Shown here: in pieces, positions 1 to 7,107 of the stretch
Layout: each line of letters starts with the position of its first letter
How positions within the stretch are numbered: position 1 is the stretch's first letter
NCBI RefSeq assembly: GCF_003752405.1
Contig: NZ_RKHK01000001.1
Coordinates: 1,798,001-1,862,000, forward strand
Origin: Bogoriella caseilytica
GTDB taxonomy: Bacteria > Actinomycetota > Actinomycetes > Actinomycetales > Actinomycetaceae
Direction: 5' to 3'
DNA: 64,000 nucleotides
The notes under the pieces: model-generated
Told to the model about the DNA's origin: nothing
What the model saw: the letters and a program-made list of their open reading frames with translations, nothing else
The model's database searches: none
Position numbers and translations under genes: made by a program

Positions 1-143
1 GCGTCGCGAGCACCGCCTCGGTCCTCACGGGCACCGGCGTGACCCTGGGCCTGGGCGCGCTATGGCTGGCGGCGGCCGCGGGACTCTTCACCATCTTCGC
101 GGAGCGGGGCCGGCGGGCCGGGAGTATCGCCTTCCAGGAGTAG
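1..143 (+). CDS. C-terminal end of a membrane protein (5' end outside window)
   Basis: An open frame runs from the window edge (codons in phase from base 3) to a TAG at 141-143. It encodes about 46 residues: a hydrophobic stretch rich in Gly, Ala and Leu ending in LAAAAGLFTIF, followed by a short basic tail (ERGRRAG). This looks like the last transmembrane helix and cytoplasmic tail of an integral membrane protein, possibly a transporter. Too little is present to assign a family. The next gene starts 88 bases downstream on the same strand from its own promoter. Confidence 0.6.
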   Translation, partial: VASTASVLTGTGVTLGLGALWLAAAAGLFTIFAERGRRAGSIAFQE

Positions 144-193
144 GCCGGCCGCGAGCTTCCGCGATCGCCGCCGGTGCCCGTGCCGGGTGCTAC

Positions 194-230
194 TTGACCC
201 TCGACCCAGGTGAGGTCCGAGAGTCGCGGC
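194..230 (+). promoter_or_regulatory. MerR-type promoter of the MFS exporter gene
   Basis: TTGACC at 194-199 is followed by a 19-bp gap and a weak -10 (GAGAGT, 219-224) that ends 6 nt before the ATG at 231. The first 15 bases, TTGACCCTCGACCCA, recur exactly before the merR gene at 1518-1532. A 19-bp spacer is the hallmark of promoters remodelled by MerR-family activators. The spacer holds an imperfect dyad (GACC...GGTC). The mRNA would be leaderless. Confidence 0.55.
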
Positions 231-1508
231 ATGACCACCAAGCTCCCCGGACACGAGCGGCCGGCACCAGAGTCCGGTGGCCCTGCGGCCGCCTCAGCGC
301 AGCTATCCCGCACCTACTGGGCCTGGCTGGCCGGCGTGGCCTGGACCTCGGTGGGCGTCAATCTGCTCTCCTTCGGCCTGGTCTGGGCGGCTACCGACCA
401 CAGCGCGGCACTGGCCGGACCGCTGCTCCTGATCAGCACGATCCCCCGGGTGACCCTCAGCCTCCTCGGCGGCGCCGTCGCCGACCGGTACGGGCCGGCA
501 CGGATCATGCTCGGCTCGGATGTGCTCATGACCGCCGTCATGGCTGCGGTGGCGGTTTTCCTCCTGGGGCGCGACGCCTCACCGGCCCTGCTCGTCCTCG
601 CGGCCGCGGCCCTAGCGGTGACCTTCGCCTTCTACGAGCCGGCGGCCGGCGCCATCCCGAAGTTCCTCGTCCCCCCGGCTGCCCTGCCGCGTGCGATCTC
701 GGCCCGCCAGCTCGTGGCGCATGGATCACAGCTGGTGGGCCCGGTGCTCGGCGGACTCGCGGTCGGCCTCGCTGGGCTGCCCCTGGCCTTCGCCCTGGGC
801 GCGGCGGGCTTCGCGGGGATGGCCGTCATCCTGCTGGCCCTGAGGCGCCGGATGCCCATGCGCGCACCGCACAGTCCCGACGGCGGGGCCGGCGAGCCCG
901 GCCTGTGGTCGCGGATGCGCGCGGGCCTGGCCGTGGTGCTCCGCACTCCAGTGCTGCGCGGGATCTCCGTTCTGGTCGCGGCCTTCGCGGCCTTCGTGAT
1001 TCCCTTCGCGGCCCTGCTGGTGCCGGTCCTCGCCCGGGCGCGGGAATGGGACGCCGCAGCGGCGGGAACCATCGCGGGCACCTACGGCGGCGGTGTAGCC
1101 CTCGTGGCGGTGCTGGTGATGTGGCGCCGTGGCTTCGCGCGCGCCGGGTTGGCCGTCATCGGCGGGATGGGCCTCGCCGGGATCGGCATGGTCGCCTTCG
1201 CCTTCGCCCCGGCGGTTGAGGCGGGGCTGGCCGCGGGCCTCCTGGTGGGCGTAGGCACCGGTCTCTTCGTGACGCACCTGGGCCCGATTTTCGTGGCCGC
1301 CGCACCGCCGGAGGCGATGTCGCGGGTGTCGGCGGTGCTCCTCATGGCGCAGTCACTGCCGTTGCTGGCGGTCAATCCGGGCCTGGGCGTGGCAGCCGAG
1401 CGACTCCCGCCGGGGGTGGTCGTGGCGGTGTGGGGCGGCCTCGCGGTGGTTGTCGGCGTGCTGGCGCTGACCAGCACGGCCCTGCGGCGCATGCGACGCC
1501 CGCAGTGA
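231..1508 (+). CDS. MFS transporter, probable drug or metabolite exporter
   Basis: The product (about 425 residues) has the hydrophobic pattern of a 12-helix major facilitator, with the loop-2/3 signature GGAVADRYGPARIM near residue 85 and a short basic central loop (LRRRMPMRA) between the two six-helix halves. It resembles multidrug-efflux type MFS proteins of actinobacteria. I chose ATG 231 rather than an upstream in-frame GTG at 210 because the GTG lies inside the proposed promoter and the ATG sits just after the -10. The gene is 47 bases from merR-clamp and shares a promoter element with it, so the exporter is probably induced by that regulator. The substrate cannot be read from the sequence. 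Confidence 0.85.
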   Translation: MTTKLPGHERPAPESGGPAAASAQLSRTYWAWLAGVAWTSVGVNLLSFGLVWAATDHSAALAGPLLLISTIPRVTLSLLGGAVADRYGPARIMLGSDVLMTAVMAAVAVFLLGRDASPALLVLAAAALAVTFAFYEPAAGAIPKFLVPPAALPRAISARQLVAHGSQLVGPVLGGLAVGLAGLPLAFALGAAGFAGMAVILLALRRRMPMRAPHSPDGGAGEPGLWSRMRAGLAVVLRTPVLRGISVLVAAFAAFVIPFAALLVPVLARAREWDAAAAGTIAGTYGGGVALVAVLVMWRRGFARAGLAVIGGMGLAGIGMVAFAFAPAVEAGLAAGLLVGVGTGLFVTHLGPIFVAAAPPEAMSRVSAVLLMAQSLPLLAVNPGLGVAAERLPPGVVVAVWGGLAVVVGVLALTSTALRRMRRPQ

Positions 1509-1517
1509 CGGCCCAGG

Positions 1518-1555
1518 TTGACCCTCGACCCACTCCAGGGTGGAAGATCGGCGGC
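1518..1555 (+). promoter_or_regulatory. MerR-type autoregulated promoter with 19-bp spacer
   Basis: TTGACC (1518-1523) and GAAGAT (1543-1548) are separated by exactly 19 bp, and ATG follows 7 nt after the -10, so the transcript should be leaderless. A short dyad, ACCCT (1521-1525) and AGGGT (1537-1541), lies within the spacer. The first 15 bases are identical to the element before the upstream MFS gene, consistent with one regulator acting on both promoters. Confidence 0.6.
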
Positions 1556-2656
1556 ATGGCACGCGATGGCGCAGGAGACCTGGCGCTGCTCAGCATCGGG
1601 GAGCTGGCGCGCGCCTCGGGCCTGAGCATCAGCGCGCTGCGCTTCTACGACCGTCAGGGCCTGCTCCGCCCGGCGGAAGTCTCCGCTCACTCCGGCTACC
1701 GCTGGTATGCCGCCGCCCAGATCGAGGAGGCGCAGCTCCTGGCCGCGCTGCGCACGCTCGGCCTGCCACTTGCGGAGATGGCCGCGGTGCTGGCCCGCCC
1801 CGGCGAGTCCGCCTCACTGCTAGCCGCGCACCTGGATCGCCTCGAGGAGGAGCTGACCGGCGCCCGGGAGCAGGTCAGCTCGATCGGACGGCGGTGGGGC
1901 GCGACCCGCACCGGCGCGGGGGGTGCGGCAGGCGGCAACAACCGCCGGACCCCTGACTCCGGTGAGCCCACCACGCTCCTCGTGACCGCCTCGGCGCTCG
2001 CCGATGGTCTCCGCACCGTCCGGCACGCTGTCGGCGACGACCCGGACATGCCGGCCATCCACGGCGTCCTCTTGGTCGCGATCACCGGCGCCCTGCGCCT
2101 CGCCGCCACCGATCGCACGCGCGCCGCCTTCGCCGAGGTGCCCGGAGCGGTCACCGGGCGGTTCCGAGCCCTGTTGCCCACCGCGGCAGTCGATGCCCTC
2201 GTGGCGCGGCTCGCCGACATGCGCGGGCAGGCCGAGCTGTTGCTGAGGTGGCGGAAACCGCGGCTGAGCATGCGGGCCGGGATCGAGACCGTCCTTGAGG
2301 AAGACCTACCCGAGGCGGCCTTCCCGGATCTCAGCCATGCCATCCCCAAGGCACGGCAATCCGCCATGGTCGATGGCGCAGCACTGGCCCGCGCCCTGGC
2401 CACCACGCCCGAAGTGCAGACCTGGTGGCTCGCGCCGGGCGGAGCCCTCACGCCGGCCGGATCGGCAGTGCCCGAGGACGCGGCACTGGTGAATCGCGAC
2501 TACCTGGCGGATGCCCTCCAAGCCTTGGAGGAGCAGGCAGTACGGCTCGATTTCGACGGCCCAGCCCAGCCGCTGGCGTTGCGGCGCGCGGAAGACCCGG
2601 GCTCCTTCTCCGTGCTGCTCCCCATCACTCCTGAGGAGCGGGAAGGCCGGCACTGA
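1556..2656 (+). CDS. MerR-family regulator fused to a DNA polymerase III beta (sliding clamp)-like domain
   Basis: This 366-residue protein has two parts. Residues about 12-80 form a MerR winged helix (SIGELARASGLSISALRFYD, then HSGYRWY and a dimerisation helix). Residues about 140-360 resemble part of a bacterial sliding clamp: IHGVLLVAI followed by LRLAATDRTRAAF matches the clamp pattern of a strand then LxLxATD, and the end (VNRDYLADALQAL... SVLLPI) matches the clamp's last domain. Only about 220 residues of clamp-like sequence are present against about 370 in DnaN, so it cannot be a complete three-domain clamp. Start ATG 1556 fits a leaderless promoter. It probably controls the adjacent MFS gene. 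The effector may bind the clamp-like domain, but that is inference. The 3' end overlaps the convergent tetR gene by 32 bases. Confidence 0.8.
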   Translation: MARDGAGDLALLSIGELARASGLSISALRFYDRQGLLRPAEVSAHSGYRWYAAAQIEEAQLLAALRTLGLPLAEMAAVLARPGESASLLAAHLDRLEEELTGAREQVSSIGRRWGATRTGAGGAAGGNNRRTPDSGEPTTLLVTASALADGLRTVRHAVGDDPDMPAIHGVLLVAITGALRLAATDRTRAAFAEVPGAVTGRFRALLPTAAVDALVARLADMRGQAELLLRWRKPRLSMRAGIETVLEEDLPEAAFPDLSHAIPKARQSAMVDGAALARALATTPEVQTWWLAPGGALTPAGSAVPEDAALVNRDYLADALQALEEQAVRLDFDGPAQPLALRRAEDPGSFSVLLPITPEEREGRH

Positions 2657-3239
2657 TCTGGCCGAAGGCCTCCTCGATGAGCTCAGGCAGCCGATCGGCG
2701 TCCGCCCCCGAGTGCTCCCACAGGCGCAGGGCGGATCTGACCGCCGAGCCGGCGGCGGCGGCCACCAGCCAGGGATACATATGGGTGGCCGGGTCGATGC
2801 CGGTCCGGGTTGCCATGAGATCCCGGACGACGTCCTCGAGCCGGGTGATCGCCGCGGACTGGTAAGACCGCAGGGAGGGATTGGCATCAACGAGCTCGAT
2901 GCTCTGGCGGAGCAGTTCCAGCTCGTCGCGTGGCCGGGCACGGATGAACTGGCACATGAGCTCGCACATCACCTCGAGCGGGCGCTCGGTGCGTGGATCT
3001 CTGGCGAACTCCTCGATGACGCTCCGCCAGTCGAGGGCCCCGGCCGAGAGGACGGCCTCTTCCTTGGAAGTGAAGTAATTCGAGACCGTGCGGGGTGAGA
3101 CGAAGGCCTCGCGTGCGATCTCGTCGACGGTGACGGAATCGAGCCCCTTCTCGCGGGTCAGCCGAAGGGCGGCGTTCGTGATCGCCTGGCGGGTCATCTG
3201 CTTCTTGAGCTCCCGCAGCCCCATCTCAGGTTCCGTCAC
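2625..3239 (-). CDS. TetR/AcrR-family transcriptional regulator
   Basis: The 204-residue product has a typical TetR N-terminal helix-turn-helix (residues about 15-60: ITNAALRLTREKGLDSVTVDEIAREAFVS then PRTVSNYFTSKEE) and an all-helical ligand-binding C-terminal domain of unknown specificity. The start is GTG at 3239, preceded at 7 nt by TAATCT, indicating a leaderless mRNA. The next gene on the other side is the flp pilin gene, divergent, with a 255-bp shared region. It could regulate itself, the pilus operon or a distant target; nothing in the sequence decides this. Confidence 0.85.
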   Translation of the reverse strand: MTEPEMGLRELKKQMTRQAITNAALRLTREKGLDSVTVDEIAREAFVSPRTVSNYFTSKEEAVLSAGALDWRSVIEEFARDPRTERPLEVMCELMCQFIRARPRDELELLRQSIELVDANPSLRSYQSAAITRLEDVVRDLMATRTGIDPATHMYPWLVAAAAGSAVRSALRLWEHSGADADRLPELIEEAFGQISAGLPAPQE

Positions 3240-3252
3240 ATCGTTGAGATTA
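3240..3252 (-). promoter_or_regulatory. -10 box of tetR, leaderless start
   Basis: On the minus strand TAATCT (3252-3247) lies 7 nt before the GTG start at 3239. No Shine-Dalgarno sequence is visible. Confidence 0.5.
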
Positions 3253-3313
3253 CCGCGTTCTGCCAGGCGGGACAGGCCCTCAGGGCGGGCTCTGCGCAGC
3301 GACCTGCCCTTCC

Positions 3314-3329
3314 GACACGTGCGCGTGTC
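3314..3329. promoter_or_regulatory. Inverted repeat in the tetR-flp divergent region, possible operator
   Basis: GACACG-TGCG-CGTGTC is a perfect 6-bp inverted repeat with a 4-base centre, between the divergent tetR and flp genes. The size and symmetry suit a TetR-family operator, but no second copy is visible to support this. The same region also carries CGAATCGGGT twice (3339-3348 and 3436-3445), flanking the flp promoter. Confidence 0.35.
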
Positions 3330-3383
3330 TTAAAAGTGCGAATCGGGTGAATTGCGGACGCAGTGAAGTCCGAATCAAGAACC

Positions 3384-3412
3384 TTGCGGACCGTGCAAAA
3401 ATAGCCAATACT
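3384..3412 (+). promoter_or_regulatory. Probable promoter of the Flp/Tad operon
   Basis: TTGCGG (3384-3389) and AATACT (3407-3412) are separated by 17 bp, a good housekeeping sigma-factor arrangement. Transcription would start near 3419, giving an untranslated leader of about 75 nt before the flp start at 3495. Confidence 0.5.
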
Positions 3413-3494
3413 GAACCGTACGACGCGGTTCACCCCGAATCGGGTCGCCCCCGGGGCACCTGCCCCCAAGCCCCCAGTGAAGGAACTGATCCCC

Positions 3495-3716
3495 ATGAGC
3501 CGTGCAGCCGCGTACTTCGCCACCCTCCTCACCCTCGTGGGCGACCGCCTCGGAGACCGCCGTGATGAGCGCGGCGCCACCGCCGTGGAGTACGGCCTGA
3601 TGGTTGGCCTCATTGCCGTGGTCATCATCGTGGCCGTCATCGCCCTCGGTGAGAACCTCCTGGACATGTTCACCGATGTGAACACCGCGCTCACCGGCGA
3701 GGGCACGGAGGGCTGA
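3495..3716 (+). CDS. flp: Flp-family type IVb pilin
   Basis: This small protein (73 residues from ATG 3495) is the major pilin of the Tad system. After a basic leader of about 28 residues it has the prepilin peptidase site RG-ATAVEYG with the conserved Glu at +5, then a 20-residue hydrophobic helix (LMVGLIAVVIIVAVIALG). I chose ATG 3495 over an upstream GTG at 3477 because GAAGGAA lies 9 nt before it. It is the first gene of the Tad operon and is followed by a strong hairpin that probably boosts its relative expression. No prepilin peptidase (TadV/CpaA) gene is in the window. Confidence 0.9.
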   Translation: MSRAAAYFATLLTLVGDRLGDRRDERGATAVEYGLMVGLIAVVIIVAVIALGENLLDMFTDVNTALTGEGTEG

Positions 3717-3734
3717 CCTTCCCCCCGTGAGTCT

Positions 3735-3772
3735 GGCTTCGGCGCAGCACCCTGGGGCGCTGCGCCGAAGCC
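3735..3772 (+). terminator. Intercistronic hairpin after the pilin gene
   Basis: A perfect 14-bp stem, GGCTTCGGCGCAGC (3735-3748) pairing with 3759-3772, encloses a 10-nt loop between flp and tadE. No U-tract follows, so it may act as a partial terminator or as a 3' barrier that stabilises flp mRNA rather than as a full stop. Confidence 0.6.
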
Positions 3773-3820
3773 GGGCCTGACCACCAGCGTGACCGAGCGC
3801 GACCAGAGCAAAGGGCGACC

Positions 3821-4213
3821 ATGCGGGAACAGCATCGCGATCGCGGCGCCGCTGCCGTGGAGTTCGCGCTGGTGCTGCCGCTGCTGGTGGCCCTGGTCCT
3901 CGGGATTGCGGAGCTGGGCCGGGCGTACCACGTCCAGACCACGCTCTCCAATGCCGCTCGGGACGGCGTCCGGGTGATGGCCCTGCAGAACGATCCGGTA
4001 GCTGCCCGTGTGGCCGCACGGGCCTCGGCCAGCCCGCTGACCCTCAGCGATGAGCAGATCAGTGTCACACCGGCCAGCTGTGCCGCCATCGGCACCACCT
4101 CGGCCGGGACGGCCACGGTCACCGTGACCTATCCCTTCCGGCTCATCGGCGGCTTCCTGCCGATCGACGATTTCACAGTGACAGGTCAGGGGACCATGCG
4201 ATGCAACGGCTGA
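3821..4213 (+). CDS. TadE-like minor pilin / pilus assembly protein
   Basis: The 130-residue product begins RDRGAAAVEFALVLPLLVAL, the typical TadE prepilin start: charged leader, G-AAAVEFA cleavage site with Glu at +5, and one transmembrane helix. The remainder is an extracytoplasmic domain with two cysteines (about residues 87 and 128) that could form a disulfide. It lies 104 bases after flp and overlaps the next gene by 13 bases. It is expected to be a pseudopilin needed for Flp pilus assembly. Confidence 0.85.
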   Translation: MREQHRDRGAAAVEFALVLPLLVALVLGIAELGRAYHVQTTLSNAARDGVRVMALQNDPVAARVAARASASPLTLSDEQISVTPASCAAIGTTSAGTATVTVTYPFRLIGGFLPIDDFTVTGQGTMRCNG

Positions 4214-5145
4214 GGCAGGAACGCGGCGCGGTCAGCGTCACGGTCGCGCTGTTGATCGTGCCGCTGATCGCCTTCGCGGCCATCGCCATCGACATCGCGG
4301 CCATGCATGCCGAGCGGCAGCAGCTCCAGACCGGTGCGGACGCCGCTGCGCTCGCTATCGCCCAGGACTGCGCCCGCGATGCCTGCGAGGATCCGGGCCA
4401 CACGGCGCAGGAGTTCGCGACCGCCAATACCAACAGTGAGGCCACCGCCACCGTGGATCCGGTCCCCACGCCGGCCTCAGGACAGGTGACGGTGCAGAAC
4501 TCCGGGCTGCGTGGGCACTGGTTCGCTCCCGTCCTCGGCTTTGACGAGACCGCGATCACCGCCTCAGCCAGCGCCGGCTGGGGAGCGCCGTCCGGCGGAA
4601 CCTCGATGCTGCCGCTGGCCCTGTCGTACTGCGAATGGTGGAACCAGACCGGCGGCGGCACACCGTCCGGGAGCACCGCCCGGACCATCTACCTCGCCGG
4701 CACCGGCCCCACCCCGGGATGCCCCGGCCCTTCGGGCACTGTGCCTGGGGGCTTTGGCTGGCTCCGGACCGACCCGGGTACCTGCAACGTCACCACTGCG
4801 ATCATGCAGACCCTGCCCACGGACACCGGCGTCTCGGTCTCGTCGGGATGTACCCCGGCGGACTTCGTCGCGCTGCAGAACTCCACGGTGCTTCTCCCGA
4901 TCTTCGACCGCACCGAGGGAACGGGCTCCGGCGCTCGATATCGCGTGTACGGCTACGCTGCCCTGACCATCACCGGCTACAGCTTCGGCGGTCAGTACCG
5001 CTGGAACAACCCGTGCTCCGGTGATGCGCGCTGCGTCCGGGGGTACTTCACAGAACTTGTGGACCTCTCCGACGCCTTCGACTACAGTCCGGCCGCCCCG
5101 GAGCTGGGCGCGGCGATCGTCTCCCTGCTCCCCGGCCCCGAGTGA
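4201..5145 (+). CDS. TadG-like pilus assembly protein (TadE/G N-terminal domain)
   Basis: The 314-residue protein starts RQERGAVSVTVALLIVPLIA followed by a long hydrophobic helix and AERQQLQTGADAAALA, the hallmark of the Flp pilus-assembly TadE/G-like family, whose members are membrane-anchored with a large secreted region. The secreted part (residues 60-314) contains several Cys and many Ser/Thr/Gly. It overlaps tadE by 13 bases, so the two are translationally coupled. It probably acts as a minor pilin or surface adhesin component; the exact role is not established for this group. Confidence 0.8.
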   Translation: MQRLRQERGAVSVTVALLIVPLIAFAAIAIDIAAMHAERQQLQTGADAAALAIAQDCARDACEDPGHTAQEFATANTNSEATATVDPVPTPASGQVTVQNSGLRGHWFAPVLGFDETAITASASAGWGAPSGGTSMLPLALSYCEWWNQTGGGTPSGSTARTIYLAGTGPTPGCPGPSGTVPGGFGWLRTDPGTCNVTTAIMQTLPTDTGVSVSSGCTPADFVALQNSTVLLPIFDRTEGTGSGARYRVYGYAALTITGYSFGGQYRWNNPCSGDARCVRGYFTELVDLSDAFDYSPAAPELGAAIVSLLPGPE

Positions 5146-5152
5146 GTGCGCC

Positions 5153-5887
5153 ATGAATCGTCGTGTCCTGGCCGCCGTCGTGGCCCTTCTGCTGGCCGCA
5201 GTGGGCTCGTTCGTGCTTCTCCAGTACGTCTCCGCTGCTGATCAACGGGCCGTGGCCGGCCTCGAGCCCGTCCGGGTGCTGGTCACCACGGAAGCCATCG
5301 CCGAAGGAACCCCGGCCGAGGACCTCGCCGAGTCGGTCTCCAGTGAGCTCGTTCCCGCGACCGCGGTGGGCCCCGGGGCGCTGTCCAGCCTGGATGAGCT
5401 CGGCGGACAGGTGACGGCCACCGCTCTTGAACCGGGCGAACAGGTGCTCGCCGGCCGCTTCATCCTCCCGGAGGAGCTGGCTGAGACCGCCGAGGTCGAG
5501 GTCCCCGACGATCTGCACCAGGTCTCCATCCTGCTGGAGCCGCAACGCGTGCTGGGCGGGCAGCTGGCCCCCGGCGCCGCCGTGGGGGTCATCATCTCCG
5601 TGGATGGCGAAGACCCACGGACACACCTGACCCTGCACCAGGTGCTGGTCACCAGGGTGCAAGGCGGCATCACCTCCGCCTCCCCGGAGGCAGAGGACGG
5701 TTCGGCTCCTCCGGCTCCGGCGCCGATGCCGGAAGGCAGCGTGATGGTGACCTTGGCGCTCAGCCCGGATGAGGCGGAGAAGCTCGTCTTCGCCGCCGAG
5801 TTCGAGAGGGTATGGCTCTCCCTGGAGGGCCCGGAGGCACCAGAGTCCGGTACTCGCATCGTCGCCCGAGACACCGTGCACGAATGA
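5153..5887 (+). CDS. cpaB: CpaB/RcpC-like pilus assembly protein (SAF domain)
   Basis: The 244-residue product has an N-terminal membrane anchor (VLAAVVALLLAAVGSFVLL) and a SAF-type beta-clip domain (VRVLVTTEAIAEGTPAEDL... VTATALEPGEQVLAGRF), then the RcpC/CpaB domain (QVSILLEPQRVLGGQLAPGAAVGVII). In diderm bacteria CpaB supports the secretin; this cell has no visible secretin gene, so it probably works at the cell wall. ATG 5153 begins 7 bases after the tadG stop. The stop overlaps the cpaE start (ATGA). Confidence 0.85.
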   Translation: MNRRVLAAVVALLLAAVGSFVLLQYVSAADQRAVAGLEPVRVLVTTEAIAEGTPAEDLAESVSSELVPATAVGPGALSSLDELGGQVTATALEPGEQVLAGRFILPEELAETAEVEVPDDLHQVSILLEPQRVLGGQLAPGAAVGVIISVDGEDPRTHLTLHQVLVTRVQGGITSASPEAEDGSAPPAPAPMPEGSVMVTLALSPDEAEKLVFAAEFERVWLSLEGPEAPESGTRIVARDTVHE

Positions 5888-7107
5888 GCCACATCGTCCT
5901 GGCCAGTGCCTCAGCGGACCTCAGCGGGCGGGTCCAGGACGCCGTCGAGGGCGTGCGGCTTCTGTCGCTGCTGCCCGGGCCGCTACCGGCCACCCCCGCC
6001 CGCCTCCTCGAGCAGCTCGGCGACGCGGGCAGCCCCGACGTCGTCGTGCTCGACACAGCGCTCTCGGGCAGCGAGGAGGTGCTCAGTCTCGCCGCGCGCT
6101 TCGAGCAGCAGCACCCGGGCATCGCCGTGGTGCTGGTCAGCGATCAGGCCGCAGAGATCAGCCTGGCGGCGATGCGTGCCGGTGTGCGGGACATCCTGCC
6201 CGTTGTGGAGGATTCGCTCGAGATCCGGCGGGTGCTCAGCCGGGCCTACCAATACGCGCAGGCCTATCGCGCGAGCCAGGACGGCGCTGATGGTCCGGCG
6301 CCCACGGGCCGGATCATCAGCGTGGTCTCGGCCAAGGGCGGGGTCGGTAAGACCACCGTGGCCACCAATCTTGCCGTCGGCCTGGCCCGGGTAGCCCCTC
6401 ATGCCACGGTGCTCGTCGACCTGGACCTGCAGTTCGGCGACGCCGCGAGCGCCCTGAACCTGGATCCTGAGTTCAGCCTGCCTGATGCGGTGCGAGGCCC
6501 GGCGGTGCGCGACACCATGGCCCTCAAGACCTTCCTCACCCAGCACGAAACCGGGCTCTATGTCCTGTGCGGGCCTCCGACGCCGGCTGCTGCGGACGCC
6601 GTCACTACCGAGGATGTCGAACGCCTGCTGCAGATGCTGGCCTCGGAGTTCCGCTACGTGGTGGTCGACACCGCCCCCGGTCTGTCGGAGCACACCCTCA
6701 CAGTGATGGACCAGACCAGTGATCTGGTGCTGGTGACCAGCATGGACGTCCCCGGCATCCGGGGTCTGCGCAAGGAACTGGACACGTTGGCCGCCCTGAA
6801 CCTGTCCACCGAGACCCGGCACATCCTCGTGAACCTCGCGGATACCCGCGCCGGCCTCTCGCGGAGCGACGTCGAGGCCACCCTGGGGACCGCGGTAGAT
6901 CTGATGCTGCCGCGGTCCAAGGGCGCAGCGACCTCGGTCAATCAAGGCATTCCGCTCCTGCAGAGTGACGCGCGTGACCCGGTGACCAAAAGGCTGCGCG
7001 AACTCGTGGGGCTTTTCTCCCCGGCGGCGTCGCGTACCGCGCAACCCGATCGCCGGGCGGGGCGTCCGCGCGGTCGGCATCGCGCCACCCGGAAAGGCAG
7101 ACGATGA
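5884..7107 (+). CDS. cpaE: CpaE/TadZ-like MinD-family ATPase of the Tad system
   Basis: The 407-residue protein has an N-terminal receiver-like domain (residues 1-130, with VVVLDTAL and VVLVSDQ) and a ParA/MinD ATPase domain. The deviant Walker A KGGVGKTT lies at 151-158 and Walker B (VVVDTAPG) near 260. In other Tad systems this protein localises the machine to the pole. ATG 5884 overlaps the cpaB stop by 4 bases, and the stop overlaps the cpaF start by 4 bases, so these genes are tightly coupled. The basic C-terminus (RRAGRPRGRHRATRKGRR) is unusual and could bind DNA or membrane. Confidence 0.88.
   Translation: MSHIVLASASADLSGRVQDAVEGVRLLSLLPGPLPATPARLLEQLGDAGSPDVVVLDTALSGSEEVLSLAARFEQQHPGIAVVLVSDQAAEISLAAMRAGVRDILPVVEDSLEIRRVLSRAYQYAQAYRASQDGADGPAPTGRIISVVSAKGGVGKTTVATNLAVGLARVAPHATVLVDLDLQFGDAASALNLDPEFSLPDAVRGPAVRDTMALKTFLTQHETGLYVLCGPPTPAAADAVTTEDVERLLQMLASEFRYVVVDTAPGLSEHTLTVMDQTSDLVLVTSMDVPGIRGLRKELDTLAALNLSTETRHILVNLADTRAGLSRSDVEATLGTAVDLMLPRSKGAATSVNQGIPLLQSDARDPVTKRLRELVGLFSPAASRTAQPDRRAGRPRGRHRATRKGRR

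Noticed and set aside
62-1219. Long plus-strand frame overlapping the MFS gene
   Set aside because: It is an Arg/Gly/Pro-rich out-of-frame shadow caused by high GC; the MFS frame has coherent transmembrane helices.
3240-3494. Prepilin peptidase or other small Tad gene before flp
   Set aside because: No frame encodes the membrane pattern or GXGD motif of a prepilin peptidase; the region is promoter sequence.
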